The translations under genes and the position numbers were made by a program. A DNA stretch of 64,000 bases from Myroides fluvii (lineage in GTDB: Bacteria > Bacteroidota > Bacteroidia > Flavobacteriales > Flavobacteriaceae): assembly GCF_009792295.1 (NCBI RefSeq), contig NZ_CP039934.1, positions 1,942,501 to 2,006,500 of the forward strand, read 5' to 3'. Of the stretch, positions 53,146 through 64,000 are shown piece after piece; positions within the stretch are counted from its first letter, which is position 1, and the number at the start of each line of letters is the position of its first letter. A model generated the notes under the pieces. The model worked only from the letters and a program-made list of their open reading frames with translations, was not told the origin of the DNA and made no database searches.

Positions 53146-56100
53146 ATGATCACAAATCAGAATGAAAGATTAAATTTTGCCTCTACAAAGAATATTCCTG
53201 CATACCCAGATTTCTTGGATATCCAGGTTAAGTCTTTTAAAGATTTCTTTCAGTTAGAAACGAAATCAGAAGAAAGAGGTAATGAAGGTTTATATAATAC
53301 CTTCATGGAGAACTTCCCGATCACTGATACGAGAAATCAGTTTGTATTGGAGTTTCTTGATTACTTTGTTGATCCTCCTCGCTATTCAATTGAAGAATGT
53401 ATTGATAGAGGACTAACGTATAGCGTTCCGTTAAAAGCGCGTTTAAAATTGTACTGTACTGACCCTGAACACGAGGATTTTGAAACTATCGTTCAAGATG
53501 TGTATTTAGGAACAATACCGTATATGACGCCTAGCGGTACATTCGTAATCAATGGAGCTGAGCGTGTGGTAGTATCTCAATTACACCGTTCACCTGGTGT
53601 GTTCTTTGGACAGTCTTTCCATGCTAATGGTACAAAATTGTACTCGGCGAGAGTAATTCCTTTCAAAGGATCATGGATTGAGTTTGCTACTGATATCAAT
53701 AGCGTAATGTACGCTTACATTGATAGAAAGAAAAAATTACCTGTTACTACCTTATTCCGTGCTATTGGATTCGAAAGAGACAAGGATATCCTAGAGATTT
53801 TCGACTTAGCAGAAGAGGTGAAAGTATCAAAAACAGGGTTGAAAAAGTACATCGGTCGTCGTCTTGCTGCGCGTGTGTTAAATACATGGCATGAAGACTT
53901 CGTAGATGAAGATACAGGAGAAGTAGTTTCAATTGAGAGAAATGAGATTATCTTAGACCGTGATACAGTCCTAGATAAAGATAATGTCGAAGAAATCATT
54001 GAGGCGAACGTTAAGAATATCCTCCTACATAAAGAAGACAATAATCAGGCAGATTATGCCATCATTCATAATACATTACAGAAGGACCCTACAAACTCTG
54101 AAAAAGAGGCTGTAGAGCACATCTACCGTCAGTTGCGTAACGCAGAACCGCCTGATGAGGAAACTGCACGTGGTATTATTGATAAATTATTCTTCTCCGA
54201 TCAACGTTACAATCTAGGTGAGGTGGGTCGTTACAGAATGAATAAGAAACTTAATCTTGATACCCCAATTGACAAACAGGTATTGACAAAAGAGGATATT
54301 ATCACTATTGTTAAATACTTGATTGAATTGATTAACTCAAAAGCTGAGATTGATGATATTGACCACTTATCAAACCGTCGTGTACGTACAGTAGGTGAGC
54401 AGTTGTCAGCTCAATTTGGTGTTGGTTTGGCACGTATGGCTAGAACAATTCGCGAGCGTATGAACGTACGTGACAACGAAGTGTTTACTCCAATCGACTT
54501 AATTAACGCGAAGACCTTGTCTTCAGTGATTAATTCATTTTTCGGAACAAACCAGTTATCTCAGTTTATGGACCAAACGAATCCATTGGCAGAGATTACA
54601 CACAAACGTCGTTTATCAGCATTAGGACCTGGAGGTTTATCTAGAGAAAGAGCTGGATTTGAGGTGCGTGACGTTCACTATACACACTACGGACGTTTAT
54701 GTCCTATTGAAACACCTGAGGGACCAAACATTGGTTTGATTTCTTCACTTGCGGTGTATGCAAAAGTGAACAATATGGGATTCATCGAAACTCCATACCG
54801 TCCAGTTGTGGATGGAAAAGTGGATATCGTTAATGCGCCTATATATTTAAGTGCAGAAGAAGAAGAAGGAATGTTAATCGCGCAAGCGAACGTTCCGATG
54901 GATAGCGAAGGGAAAATTACGGAAGAACGCGTAGTTGTAAAAGAAGAAGGGGATTTCCCAGTGGTTGAACCGAAAGATTTACACTTTACAGACGTTTCTC
55001 CGAATCAGATTGCTTCGATTTCGGCTTCTTTGATTCCGTTCTTAGAACACGATGATGCCAACCGTGCTTTGATGGGATCAAACATGATGCGTCAGGCTGT
55101 GCCTTTATTGCGTGCGGATTCTCCAATCGTTGGTACAGGTTTAGAAAGACAAGTAGCTTCAGATTCACGTGTTTTAATTAATGCAGAAGGTGAAGGTGTT
55201 GTTGAGTATGTGGACGCACAAAAAATTATTATTAAGTACGACCGTACGGATGAGGAGCGTTTAATCAGCTTCGATCCAGACGAGAAAGTATATAATCTAA
55301 TTAAGTTTAGAAAAACTAACCAAAGTACTTGTATCAACTTAAAACCTATCGTTCGCAAGGGAGATAGAGTGACAAGAGGACAAGTATTGTGTGAGGGATA
55401 TGCTACACAAAATGGAGAGTTAGCGCTTGGACGTAACTTACAAGTGGCTTTTATGCCATGGAAAGGGTACAACTTCGAGGATGCTATCGTAATTTCAGAA
55501 AAAGTAGTGCGTGAAGATATCTTTACATCTATCCACATCGATGACTATACACTAGAAGTGAGAGATACAAAATTAGGAAACGAAGAGTTGACTAATGATA
55601 TCCCGAACGTAAGTGAGGAAGCAACGAAAGACTTAGATGAAAACGGTATGATCCGCATCGGTGCTGAAGTTAAACCTGGTGATATCCTGATTGGTAAAAT
55701 TACACCGAAAGGTGAATCTGATCCAACACCTGAAGAGAAGTTATTACGCGCTATCTTCGGAGATAAAGCTGGAGATGTTAAAGATGCATCATTAAAAGCT
55801 TCACCTTCATTAAGAGGGGTTGTATTAGACAAGAAATTATTTGCAAGAGCTGTAAAAGACAAACGCAAACGTTCAAAAGATAAAGATGATTTGGCTTTAC
55901 TAGAAACTAAATTCGAAGTGAAGTTCAATGAATTAAAAGATCGTTTAGTTGAAAAATTATTCTTTATTGTGAATGGTAAAACTTCACAAGGTGTATTGAA
56001 TGATTTAGGAGAGGAAATCTTACCAAAAGGAAAGAAATTTACTCAAAAAATGTTACATGCAGTAGATGATTTCGCTCACTTAACCAAAGGACAATGGACA

Positions 56101-56958
56101 GTTGATGAAGAGACAAACAGTATGATTACTGACTTGATTCACAACTACAAAATTAAGTTGAATGACTTACAAGGTGCTTTGCGTAGAGAGAAATTTATGA
56201 TTACCGTTGGGGATGAATTACCATCGGGAATCTTAAAACTTGCAAAAGTTTATATTGCTAAAAAACGTAAATTGAAAGTTGGGGATAAGATGGCAGGACG
56301 TCACGGTAACAAAGGTATTGTTGCTAGAATCGTTAGAGATGAAGACATGCCATTCTTAGAAGACGGTACACCTGTTGATATCGTGTTGAACCCATTAGGG
56401 GTACCATCTCGTATGAATATTGGTCAGATCTATGAAACTGTATTAGGATGGGCTGGACAAAAATTGGGTAAAAAATATGCTACTCCAATTTTCGACGGTG
56501 CTAACTTAGATCAAATCAATGCTCTTACGGATGAAGCTGGTATTCCTAGATTTGGACATACTTATTTGTACGATGGAGGAACAGGAGAACGTTTCCACCA
56601 GAGAGCAACAGTAGGAATTATTTACATGTTGAAATTAGGACACATGGTTGATGATAAGATGCACGCGCGTTCAATCGGACCATACTCGTTAATTACGCAA
56701 CAACCATTAGGAGGTAAAGCTCAATTTGGAGGTCAGCGTTTTGGTGAGATGGAGGTTTGGGCTCTAGAAGCATACGGAGCATCAAGTACATTACGTGAGA
56801 TTTTGACGGTAAAATCGGATGACGTTATTGGTAGAGCGAAAACTTACGAAGCTATCGTTAAAGGTGAAACTATGCCAGAACCAGGATTACCTGAATCATT
56901 CAATGTATTAATGCATGAATTAAAAGGTCTTGGATTAGACATCAGATTAGAAGAATAA
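53146..56958 (+). CDS. rpoB: DNA-directed RNA polymerase subunit beta
   Basis: 1270 residues from ATG 53146 ([20 protein letters not shown]); an in-frame TTG 3 bases upstream is not needed. The fork and rifampicin region is present ([40 protein letters not shown]), and there are [34 protein letters not shown], and the C-terminal [19 protein letters not shown]. The rifampicin-site residues look like the sensitive type. It forms the catalytic core with beta prime and alpha. 70 bases separate it from rpoC. Confidence 0.99.
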   Translation: MITNQNERLNFASTKNIPAYPDFLDIQVKSFKDFFQLETKSEERGNEGLYNTFMENFPITDTRNQFVLEFLDYFVDPPRYSIEECIDRGLTYSVPLKARLKLYCTDPEHEDFETIVQDVYLGTIPYMTPSGTFVINGAERVVVSQLHRSPGVFFGQSFHANGTKLYSARVIPFKGSWIEFATDINSVMYAYIDRKKKLPVTTLFRAIGFERDKDILEIFDLAEEVKVSKTGLKKYIGRRLAARVLNTWHEDFVDEDTGEVVSIERNEIILDRDTVLDKDNVEEIIEANVKNILLHKEDNNQADYAIIHNTLQKDPTNSEKEAVEHIYRQLRNAEPPDEETARGIIDKLFFSDQRYNLGEVGRYRMNKKLNLDTPIDKQVLTKEDIITIVKYLIELINSKAEIDDIDHLSNRRVRTVGEQLSAQFGVGLARMARTIRERMNVRDNEVFTPIDLINAKTLSSVINSFFGTNQLSQFMDQTNPLAEITHKRRLSALGPGGLSRERAGFEVRDVHYTHYGRLCPIETPEGPNIGLISSLAVYAKVNNMGFIETPYRPVVDGKVDIVNAPIYLSAEEEEGMLIAQANVPMDSEGKITEERVVVKEEGDFPVVEPKDLHFTDVSPNQIASISASLIPFLEHDDANRALMGSNMMRQAVPLLRADSPIVGTGLERQVASDSRVLINAEGEGVVEYVDAQKIIIKYDRTDEERLISFDPDEKVYNLIKFRKTNQSTCINLKPIVRKGDRVTRGQVLCEGYATQNGELALGRNLQVAFMPWKGYNFEDAIVISEKVVREDIFTSIHIDDYTLEVRDTKLGNEELTNDIPNVSEEATKDLDENGMIRIGAEVKPGDILIGKITPKGESDPTPEEKLLRAIFGDKAGDVKDASLKASPSLRGVVLDKKLFARAVKDKRKRSKDKDDLALLETKFEVKFNELKDRLVEKLFFIVNGKTSQGVLNDLGEEILPKGKKFTQKMLHAVDDFAHLTKGQWTVDEETNSMITDLIHNYKIKLNDLQGALRREKFMITVGDELPSGILKLAKVYIAKKRKLKVGDKMAGRHGNKGIVARIVRDEDMPFLEDGTPVDIVLNPLGVPSRMNIGQIYETVLGWAGQKLGKKYATPIFDGANLDQINALTDEAGIPRFGHTYLYDGGTGERFHQRATVGIIYMLKLGHMVDDKMHARSIGPYSLITQQPLGGKAQFGGQRFGEMEVWALEAYGASSTLREILTVKSDDVIGRAKTYEAIVKGETMPEPGLPESFNVLMHELKGLGLDIRLEE

Positions 56959-56970
56959 ACTATAGATTTT

Positions 56971-56998
56971 AGAGTAAGCAGTTTTTGCTGCTTACTCT
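56971..56998 (+). other. rpoB-rpoC intergenic hairpin
   Basis: A perfect 11-bp stem AGAGTAAGCAG/CTGCTTACTCT with a TTTTTG loop, starting 12 bases after the rpoB stop. It is followed by TTATCAT, so termination should be weak. It could be a processing or stability element. Confidence 0.55.
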
Positions 56999-57028
56999 TT
57001 ATCATACACTTTAACAAGTAAGTTTACC

Positions 57029-60000
57029 ATGAATAGAAATAAAGAGAAAAATACCGTAAAAAGGTTTAATAAAATCTCAATTGGTTTGGCTTCACCTGAA
57101 TCGATTCTTGCAGAATCAAGAGGGGAAGTTCTAAAGCCAGAAACAATTAACTATCGTACGCATAAACCAGAACGTGATGGTTTATTCTGCGAGCGTATTT
57201 TTGGACCTGTAAAGGATTACGAGTGTGCTTGTGGTAAGTATAAAAGAATTCGCTACAAAGGGATCGTTTGTGACCGCTGTGGTGTTGAAGTTACTGAAAA
57301 GAAAGTACGTAGAGATAGAGTGGGGCATATCAACCTTGTTGTGCCTATCGCACATATTTGGTATTTCCGTTCTTTACCTAATAAAATTGGTTACATTTTA
57401 GGGCTTCCTTCTAAGAAGCTTGATATGATTATTTACTACGAGCGATATGTAGTAATTCAGCCAGGTATTGCTAAAAATGCTGAGGGTGAACCATTAAATC
57501 GCCTTGATTTCTTAACAGAAGAAGAGTATTTGAATATTGCTGATTCTCTTCCGATGGAAAATCAATTCTTAGATGATAATGATCCAAATAAATTCATCGC
57601 CAAAATGGGTGCTGAATGTATCATGGACTTATTAGCGACAACTAATTTAGATCAATTGTCTTATACTCTGCGTCACGCAGCTAATAACGAAACATCTAAA
57701 CAAAGAAAAACGGAAGCGTTAAAACGCCTTCAAGTGGTTGAAGCTTTCCGTGAATCTAATGAGAATCGCGAGAATAGACCGGAATGGATGATCTTAAAAG
57801 TGATTCCTGTTATTCCACCTGAATTACGTCCATTAGTGCCATTAGATGGTGGTCGTTTTGCAACGTCGGATTTGAATGATTTATATCGTCGTGTGATTAT
57901 CCGTAACAACCGTTTAAAACGTTTAATGGAAATCAAAGCTCCTGAAGTAATCTTGCGTAACGAAAAACGTATGCTTCAAGAGGCTGTAGATTCACTATTT
58001 GACAACACGAGAAAATCGTCTGCTGTTAAAACAGAATCAAACAGACCATTAAAATCGTTGTCAGATTCATTAAAAGGTAAACAAGGACGTTTCCGTCAAA
58101 ACTTACTAGGTAAACGTGTGGATTATTCTGCTCGTTCGGTAATTGTCGTTGGACCTGAATTGAAATTATACGAATGTGGATTGCCAAAAGACATGGCAGC
58201 TGAACTATACAAACCTTTCGTAATCCGTAAATTGATTGAAAGAGGAATTGTAAAAACAGTAAAATCTGCTAAGAAAATTATTGATAAGAGAGAACCAGTG
58301 GTTTGGGATATTCTTGAAAACGTAATTAAAGGACATCCAGTTCTATTGAACCGTGCCCCTACCTTACACCGTTTAGGTATTCAAGCGTTCCAACCAAAAT
58401 TGATTGAAGGTAAAGCGATTCAGTTACACCCATTAGTGTGTACGGCATTCAACGCCGATTTCGATGGTGACCAGATGGCCGTTCACTTACCGTTAGGGCC
58501 TGAGGCAATCTTGGAATCTCAATTATTAATGTTGGCTTCACATAATATCTTGAACCCTGCGAATGGTGCGCCTATCACGGTACCTTCTCAAGACATGGTA
58601 CTTGGTCTATATTATATGACTAAGTTACGTAAGTCGACACCAGAAGAAATCGTAAAAGGTGAAGGACTGACTTTCTATTCAGTAGAAGAAGTACACATCG
58701 CAATCAACGAAGGGAAACTTGACTTGAACGCAGGAGTAAGAGTACGTGCTAAAGATTATAACGAAAAAGGTGAATTAGCATATAGAATCATTGAAACAAC
58801 CGCTGGACGTATCTTGTTTAACGAGGTAGTTCCTGAAAAAGCAGGGTATATCAATGAGGTATTGACTAAGAAATCTTTACGTGATATTATTGGAGGTATT
58901 TTGGCTACAACTGATGTACCTACAACTGCTGCATTCTTAGATGATATCAAAGGAATGGGGTATGGTTATGCTTTCCGAGGAGGATTGTCATTCAGTTTGG
59001 GTGATATTATTGTTCCAGAGAAAAAACAAGATTTGATTGATGACGCAAACCTACAAGTAGATCATATTACAGTGAACTATAACATGGGGCTTATCACAAA
59101 TAATGAGCGTTACAATCAAGTTATTGACGTTTGGACATCTACTAACGCGATGTTGACGGAATTAGCAATGAAGAATATTCGCGAAGATAAACAAGGATTT
59201 AACTCAGTATACATGATGTTGGATTCTGGAGCGAGGGGTTCAAAAGAGCAAATTCGTCAGTTAACTGGTATGCGTGGTTTGATGGCTAAGCCGAAAAAAT
59301 CAACAGCTGGTGGTGGTGAAATTATTGAAAACCCGATTCTTTCTAACTTTAAGGAAGGTTTATCGATTTTAGAGTATTTCATTTCTACCCACGGTGCTCG
59401 TAAAGGTCTTGCGGATACGGCGTTAAAAACGGCGGATGCCGGATATTTAACTCGTCGTCTACACGATGTTGCACAAGATGTTATCGTTAACTCTGTAGAT
59501 TGTGGTACTTTAAGAGGAATTGATGTAACTCCATTAAAGAAAAACGAAGAAGTAATTGAATCGTTAGGAGAAAGAGTATTAGGACGTGTTGCATTGAATA
59601 ATGTAGTTAATCCATTGAACTCTGAAGTAATTGTTGGTGCTGGTGAGGAAATCACAGAAGCTATTGCTAAAGCAATCAATGCATCTCCTATTGAGGCTGT
59701 TGAAGTTCGTTCTCCATTAACTTGTGAGGCTAAAGTTGGTATCTGTGCGAAATGTTATGGACGTAACTTAGCTACGGCTAGAATGGTTCAAAAAGGAGAA
59801 GCTGTTGGAGTTGTTGCTGCTCAGTCAATTGGGGAGCCAGGTACACAGTTAACCTTAAGAACGTTCCACGTTGGGGGTACTGCAGGAAATATTTCTGAGG
59901 TTTCTACAATTACGACGAAATTTAAAGGTCGTTTAGAAATTGAAGAACTTAGAACTGTTGAAAGTGAAGACAACGAAGGAAAAGCAATCAATATTGTAAT

Positions 60001-61324
60001 TTCTCGTTCTACAGAGGTTAAATTATTTGATCCAAATACTGGAATTTTGTTAACAACAAACAATATTCCTTATGGTTCAACAATCTATGTAAACGATGGA
60101 GATATTGTTGAAGAGGGTGCTACTATCTGTAAATGGGATCCATATAACGGGGTAATCGTTTCTGAATTCACCGGTAAGGTTGCTTATGAAGATATCGAAC
60201 AAGGACAAACGTTCATGGTTGAAATCGATGAGCAAACAGGTTTCCAAGAAAAAGTAATTAGCGAATCAAGAAACAAAAAATTAATTCCTACTTTATTAAT
60301 TTACGGTAAAGATGGTGAGTTAATTCGTTCATACAACTTACCAGTAGGTTCTCACTTAATGGTAAATGACGGAGAGAAAATTAAGGCTGGTAAAGTATTA
60401 GTTAAAATTCCTCGTCATACATCAAAAGCAGGGGATATTACAGGAGGTTTACCTCGTATTACAGAGCTTTTAGAAGCGCGTAATCCGTCGAATCCAGCTG
60501 TAGTTTCTGAAATTGATGGGGTTGTATCTTTCGGTAAAGTGAAGAGAGGTAACAGAGAAATCGTAGTTGAATCAAGAACAGGAGATGTAAGAAAGTATTT
60601 AGTTAAACTTTCGAATCAAATTCTAGTTCAAGAGAATGACTTCGTAAGAGCTGGTTTACCGTTGTCAGATGGAGCAATTACTCCAGATGATATTTTACGT
60701 ATCCAAGGACCTTCTGCTGTACAGCAGTACTTAGTAAACGAGATTCAAGAAGTTTACCGTTTACAAGGGGTGAAGATTAATGACAAACACTTTGAGGTTG
60801 TTATTAGACAAATGATGCGTAAAGTTCAAATTCAAGATCCGGGAGATACCTTATTCTTAGAAGATCAATTGGTTCACACAAGTGACTTTATCGTTGAAAA
60901 CGATCGTTTATTCGGTATGAAAGTTGTTGTGGATGCTGGTGAATCTGAGAATCTGAAAGAAGGACAAATTGTTTCTATGCGTGAATTACGCGATGAAAAC
61001 TCATTGTTAAAACGCGAAGATAAAAACTTAGTAATCTCTAGAGATGTAATGCCAGCAACTGGTACGCCAATTCTACAAGGTATTACTAGAGCATCGTTAC
61101 AAACGAAGTCATTTATCTCTGCAGCGTCGTTCCAGGAAACAACAAAAGTGTTAAACGAAGCAGCTGTTGCTGGTAAGATTGATACGTTAATGGGATTAAA
61201 AGAAAACGTAATTGTTGGACATAGAATCCCTGCTGGTACTGGTATGCGTGAGTATGAAAGTATTATTGTTTCTTCTAATGAAAACGGAGATTTATTAACG
61301 CAAGAACAAGAATTAAATTTCTAA
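57029..61324 (+). CDS. rpoC: DNA-directed RNA polymerase subunit beta prime
   Basis: 1431 residues. The N-terminal zinc site is C66, C68, C81 and C84 (CACGKYKR...VCDRCG). The active-site motif NADFDGDQM puts the Mg2+ aspartates at D477, D479 and D481. A second zinc site ([16 protein letters not shown]), the trigger-loop region ([18 protein letters not shown]) and the C-terminal MREYESI segment follow. Full length and intact. It is followed after 3 nt by a DUF3467 gene. Confidence 0.99.
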   Translation: MNRNKEKNTVKRFNKISIGLASPESILAESRGEVLKPETINYRTHKPERDGLFCERIFGPVKDYECACGKYKRIRYKGIVCDRCGVEVTEKKVRRDRVGHINLVVPIAHIWYFRSLPNKIGYILGLPSKKLDMIIYYERYVVIQPGIAKNAEGEPLNRLDFLTEEEYLNIADSLPMENQFLDDNDPNKFIAKMGAECIMDLLATTNLDQLSYTLRHAANNETSKQRKTEALKRLQVVEAFRESNENRENRPEWMILKVIPVIPPELRPLVPLDGGRFATSDLNDLYRRVIIRNNRLKRLMEIKAPEVILRNEKRMLQEAVDSLFDNTRKSSAVKTESNRPLKSLSDSLKGKQGRFRQNLLGKRVDYSARSVIVVGPELKLYECGLPKDMAAELYKPFVIRKLIERGIVKTVKSAKKIIDKREPVVWDILENVIKGHPVLLNRAPTLHRLGIQAFQPKLIEGKAIQLHPLVCTAFNADFDGDQMAVHLPLGPEAILESQLLMLASHNILNPANGAPITVPSQDMVLGLYYMTKLRKSTPEEIVKGEGLTFYSVEEVHIAINEGKLDLNAGVRVRAKDYNEKGELAYRIIETTAGRILFNEVVPEKAGYINEVLTKKSLRDIIGGILATTDVPTTAAFLDDIKGMGYGYAFRGGLSFSLGDIIVPEKKQDLIDDANLQVDHITVNYNMGLITNNERYNQVIDVWTSTNAMLTELAMKNIREDKQGFNSVYMMLDSGARGSKEQIRQLTGMRGLMAKPKKSTAGGGEIIENPILSNFKEGLSILEYFISTHGARKGLADTALKTADAGYLTRRLHDVAQDVIVNSVDCGTLRGIDVTPLKKNEEVIESLGERVLGRVALNNVVNPLNSEVIVGAGEEITEAIAKAINASPIEAVEVRSPLTCEAKVGICAKCYGRNLATARMVQKGEAVGVVAAQSIGEPGTQLTLRTFHVGGTAGNISEVSTITTKFKGRLEIEELRTVESEDNEGKAINIVISRSTEVKLFDPNTGILLTTNNIPYGSTIYVNDGDIVEEGATICKWDPYNGVIVSEFTGKVAYEDIEQGQTFMVEIDEQTGFQEKVISESRNKKLIPTLLIYGKDGELIRSYNLPVGSHLMVNDGEKIKAGKVLVKIPRHTSKAGDITGGLPRITELLEARNPSNPAVVSEIDGVVSFGKVKRGNREIVVESRTGDVRKYLVKLSNQILVQENDFVRAGLPLSDGAITPDDILRIQGPSAVQQYLVNEIQEVYRLQGVKINDKHFEVVIRQMMRKVQIQDPGDTLFLEDQLVHTSDFIVENDRLFGMKVVVDAGESENLKEGQIVSMRELRDENSLLKREDKNLVISRDVMPATGTPILQGITRASLQTKSFISAASFQETTKVLNEAAVAGKIDTLMGLKENVIVGHRIPAGTGMREYESIIVSSNENGDLLTQEQELNF

Positions 61325-61327
61325 AAC

Positions 61328-61639
61328 ATGACGGACGATCAAAATAACTTCAATATCGAATTGGATGAAGTAACGGCAGAGGGAACTTATTCAAATCTGG
61401 CAATAATCAATCATTCAAACACTGAATTTGTTGTCGATTTTGTGAACATCATGCCTGGTGTGCCAAAAGCTAAAGTGAAGTCGAGAATCATCTTAACTCC
61501 ACAACATGCAAAGAGACTCTTACAAGCGCTAGAAGATAATATCACTAGGTTTGAACAGTCTAATGGTGAAATAAAGGATTATGAAGCTAGTAATAGTTCA
61601 ATGCCACCAATTAATTTTGGACCCAAAGGAGAAGCTTAA
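61328..61639 (+). CDS. DUF3467 domain protein
   Basis: 103 residues, acidic. The DUF3467 domain has ELDEVTAEGTYSNLAIINHS, TEFVVDFVNIMPGVPKAKVK and SRIILTPQHAKRLLQALEDN. No signal peptide or membrane segment, so it is cytoplasmic. It starts 3 nt after rpoC and shares its transcript; the pairing of DUF3467 with rpoC is, as I recall, widespread in Bacteroidota. A role with RNA polymerase is a plausible inference from gene order only. Confidence 0.85.
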   Translation: MTDDQNNFNIELDEVTAEGTYSNLAIINHSNTEFVVDFVNIMPGVPKAKVKSRIILTPQHAKRLLQALEDNITRFEQSNGEIKDYEASNSSMPPINFGPKGEA

Positions 61640-61654
61640 TTAACGCGATATAAG

Positions 61655-61687
61655 AAAAGCCTCACACGAAAGTGTGAGGCTTTTTTT
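61655..61687 (+). terminator. Terminator of the rpoBC-DUF3467 operon
   Basis: A perfect 13-bp stem AAAAGCCTCACAC/GTGTGAGGCTTTT with a GAAA tetraloop is followed by T. It closes the long operon. Confidence 0.9.
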
Positions 61688-62684
61688 GTTCGTTCGAAGA
61701 TTGACGGTTTTTGTTTCGTTTGCTGTTTACAATTTTTTGATGTTTTACTAACATGCAACTCAAATGTCGCCAAATGTTATCCCAATATTAAAGCGTATAA
61801 CCAAGCGCTCGGATTGCTTTTTTAGGCTGATACAAGCTTTTTTATTGCCAAATAGAAGGTTTCTTTTGATTAATGAGGTGATGTGTTGTCATGTTTATTG
61901 AAAAAGTAAAAATATAGCGGTTGCGAAATCTGAAAAGGGGTGTTTTTTATAGGAAGAATTGGATGGATTCCATAACCTAAATTTGATATGGGTTAACTAT
62001 AGCTTAATTTGATTTTATTGGAATTGCCCCTGAAATTGACTTGTTTTGTCTTACTAAAATGAAAGAACTACACCGCATACCTTGTATAGCACGTAAGTGT
62101 GAAAATAGGCAAAATAGCAAAGCTAAGTGTGAGCGATAGAGCCTTTCATTTGCCTTGCAATAAAGCTGAAATTAGGATAGTCGTTGTTACTGCCCGTTTT
62201 TATATTCGTATAAGCAGCAAGTAATGACCTAATTTATATTTTATTTTAAGCGTGAATCGAGCCCTTTGATGAGAATCCTCTCTAGAAGGGCTTATTTTTT
62301 GTTTTTATAGTAAGCGTATTGTAATCGCGTATCTTGCGATTTATTTTGTTTGCTCACAGTGTGTAATTGCATTAATTTTTAAAGAAAATGATGGGGTTTG
62401 TATTTGGGCTGTGTCTTTCGTATAAAAAGAATGAAACGGCTGTGAATAATTAGTCTAAAAGCTATTTGGGGCGCTATATTTGTAGTAATGTTAAGGAGGG
62501 TGTTTTTAACTAATATTAAATATTTTCTTAAAAAATATAAAGAATAATACCTGTAATTTAAAATACTTCAAATAAATTTTTCAATCTAAAGTAGATGTGC
62601 TATTTTTGCCTTTCCACAGTATAGTGGGTATTTAGCAAAGTCTGTATTTAGAGTAGCTGATCTACTCATGAAAAGTAAAGTCAT
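61688..62684. other. About 1 kb without recognisable gene, probable relict DNA
   Basis: No frame here reads like a protein, in either direction. The part 62050-62250 is less AT-rich than its surroundings and contains two copies of AAGTGTGA (62095 and 62125). A GAGCCCTT...AAGGGCTT inverted repeat at 62259-62293 ends in a T-run and could be a terminator. Two TAnnTTTG elements (62475-62482 and 62601-62608) are possible promoters. It may be the remains of an inserted element. Confidence 0.45.
62601..62608 (+). promoter_or_regulatory. -7 promoter element upstream of pdhA
   Basis: TATTTTTG matches TAnnTTTG, 76 bases before the pdhA start. No clear TTG is at the right distance. Confidence 0.45.
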
Positions 62685-63683
62685 ATGAAAGAAATTACAA
62701 AAGAAGTTTATCTAAAGTGGTATGAAGACATGCTATTTTGGAGAAAGTTTGAAGACAAGCTTGCCGCTTTATATATTCAACAAAAAGTAAGAGGATTCTT
62801 ACATTTATATAATGGGCAAGAAGCGGTTTTGGCTGGAGCTTTACACGCAATGGATTTGTCAAAAGACAAAATGATTACAGCATACAGAAATCACGTACAA
62901 CCTATCGGATTGGGTGTTGACCCAAGAAGAATCATGGCAGAGTTGTTAGGAAAAGGTACTGGTACATCTCAAGGTTTAGGTGGATCAATGCACATCTTTT
63001 CTAAAGAACATAACTTCTATGGCGGACATGGTATTGTAGGTGGACAAATTCCTTTGGGAGCTGGATTAGCATTCGCAGATAAATATTTTGATAGAAAAGC
63101 AGTAACCATGTGTTACTTTGGAGATGGTGCGGCACGTCAAGGATCATTGCACGAAACTTTTAATATGGCAATGAACTGGAAGTTACCAGTGGTATTCATT
63201 ATTGAAAATAACGGATATGCAATGGGAACCTCTGTAGAGCGTACAGCTAATCATTCTGAAATCTGGAAATTGGGATTGGGTTATGAAATGCCTAGTGGAC
63301 CAGTAGATGGAATGAATCCTGTAAAAGTAGCAGAAGCGATGTACGAAGCGATTGAAAGAGCACGTCGTGGAGATGGACCTACTTTATTGGAGATGAAAAC
63401 GTATCGCTATAGAGGACACTCTATGTCTGATGCACAAAATTATCGAACAAAAGAAGAGGTAGAAGAATACAAAAAGATTGATCCAATTACACAAGTTTTA
63501 GATGTAATTAGAACAAACGGATATGCGTCAGAAAACGAAATCGAGGCAATGGATCAACGAGTGAAAGATTTAGTAGCTGAATGTGAAAAATTCGCTGAAG
63601 AGTCTCCATTCCCAGAGTTGAACGTGATGTACGATGTAGTGTACGAACAAGAAAATTACCCTTTTTTACCTCATAGATTATAA
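62685..63683 (+). CDS. pdhA: Pyruvate dehydrogenase E1 component, alpha subunit
   Basis: 332 residues. The thiamine-pyrophosphate motif is GDGAARQGSLHETFNMAMNW (about 145-164), ending ENNGYAMGTS with the Mg2+-binding NN. The phosphorylation-loop region YRYRGHSMSDAQNYRTKEE is also present. It decarboxylates pyruvate with a beta subunit, which is not encoded in the window. The E2 gene starts 9 nt downstream. The alpha-then-E2 order means the beta subunit must be encoded elsewhere; a branched-chain dehydrogenase is less likely given the motif match. Confidence 0.93.
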   Translation: MKEITKEVYLKWYEDMLFWRKFEDKLAALYIQQKVRGFLHLYNGQEAVLAGALHAMDLSKDKMITAYRNHVQPIGLGVDPRRIMAELLGKGTGTSQGLGGSMHIFSKEHNFYGGHGIVGGQIPLGAGLAFADKYFDRKAVTMCYFGDGAARQGSLHETFNMAMNWKLPVVFIIENNGYAMGTSVERTANHSEIWKLGLGYEMPSGPVDGMNPVKVAEAMYEAIERARRGDGPTLLEMKTYRYRGHSMSDAQNYRTKEEVEEYKKIDPITQVLDVIRTNGYASENEIEAMDQRVKDLVAECEKFAEESPFPELNVMYDVVYEQENYPFLPHRL

Positions 63684-63692
63684 TAAAATAAT

Positions 63693-64000
63693 ATGGCAGA
63701 AGTAATTACAATGCCACGCTTAAGCGACACCATGACAGAAGGTGTTGTTGCAGCTTGGTTAAAGAAAGTTGGAGATAAGATTTCAGAAGGAGATATCCTT
63801 GCAGAAATTGAAACAGACAAAGCAACAATGGAATTTGAATCTTTCTATGAAGGAACATTGTTATACATTGGATTACAAGAAGGGGAAGCTGCTCCAGTAG
63901 ACTCGCTTCTTGCTATTATTGGAAATGAAGGTGAAGATATTTCTGCTTTACTTAGTGGTGGTACAGCTGCTGTCGCTGAACAAACAGTAGTGGTTGAAGC
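63693..64000 (+). CDS. pdhC: Dihydrolipoamide acetyltransferase (E2), N-terminal part
   Basis: Cut by the window edge; about 102 residues visible. ATG 63693 opens MAEVITMPRLSDTMTEGVVA, followed by the lipoyl-domain core with the lipoylated lysine in EIETDKATMEFES. A Gly/Ala/Glu linker begins near the edge. It transfers acetyl groups to CoA in the pyruvate dehydrogenase complex. It lies 9 nt after pdhA, on the same transcript. Confidence 0.93.
   Translation, partial: MAEVITMPRLSDTMTEGVVAAWLKKVGDKISEGDILAEIETDKATMEFESFYEGTLLYIGLQEGEAAPVDSLLAIIGNEGEDISALLSGGTAAVAEQTVVVE

Noticed and set aside
59257-59679. Long minus-strand open frames opposite rpoC and rpoB
   Set aside because: They are antisense shadows of strongly conserved genes with biased codon use; none has a plausible start signal or recognisable product.
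1-64000. CRISPR arrays, rRNA genes, prophage or integrative element modules
   Set aside because: No regularly spaced repeats, rRNA signatures, phage structural genes or conjugation genes were seen in the window.

Overview
The window looks like chromosome from an AT-rich Bacteroidota, family Flavobacteriaceae, possibly Myroides or a close relative. This rests on several SusC/SusD (RagA/RagB) pairs, GSCFA, DUF4230, DUF2851, Porin_10 and DUF3467 family proteins, promoters of the TTG-N17-20-TAnnTTTG type, weak Shine-Dalgarno signals almost everywhere, and the tRNA-tuf-secE-nusG-rplKAJL-rpoBC order. The genus is a guess from general resemblance.

Layout. 1-4 kb: the 3' end of an outer-membrane beta-barrel gene, then a leftward cluster (M23 peptidase, MerR regulator, LemA, two TPM proteins). 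4-10 kb: alaS, a GSCFA protein and a DUF4230 protein, meeting a leftward aromatic amino acid hydroxylase end to end. 10-13 kb: a probable surface lipoprotein, a decayed IS3-type insertion sequence, and a DUF4136 lipoprotein. 13-19 kb: urocanate hydratase (leftward); a PLP-dependent deaminase-like enzyme, a glucosaminidase-LysM lipoprotein and hemL (rightward); then rnhB (leftward). 19.6-34.3 kb: three consecutive SusC-SusD pairs, each closed by its own terminator, with no enzymes or regulators among them. 34.5-41.6 kb: a Porin_10 protein, DUF2851, a PspC-like protein, a helix-hairpin-helix protein, an acyl-CoA dehydrogenase, and a leftward dicarboxylate/amino acid symporter. 41.9-46.7 kb: a TonB-dependent receptor, a secreted TPR-like protein, a LytS-type histidine kinase and a LytTR response regulator. 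46.8-61.7 kb: the translation/transcription block of rpsU, xerC, hpf, three tRNAs, tuf, tRNA-Trp, secE, nusG, rplKAJL, rpoB, rpoC and a DUF3467 protein. 61.7-62.7 kb: about 1 kb with no recognisable gene. 62.7-64 kb: pyruvate dehydrogenase E1 alpha and the start of E2.

The most interesting local system is the 41.9-46.7 kb cassette. Paired direct repeats (ACCATTCGC-like, 21 bp centre to centre, just upstream of a TTG/TAnnTTTG promoter) precede both the TonB-dependent receptor gene and the TPR-like gene. The next two genes encode a histidine kinase and a LytTR regulator. LytTR domains are known to bind 9-bp direct repeats about 21-22 bp apart, so a self-contained two-component regulon (regulator plus nearby receptor and secreted protein) is a testable reading.

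Other points worth attention: the mosaic 5' ends of the second and third SusC genes; a strong Shine-Dalgarno and a five-codon minicistron at rpsU; a terminator whose U-tract ends at the xerC start codon; a terminator for the hydroxylase gene that lies inside the coding sequence of its convergent neighbour; and hairpins in the rplL-rpoB and rpoB-rpoC gaps. All homology statements come from reading motifs and family resemblance, not from searches.
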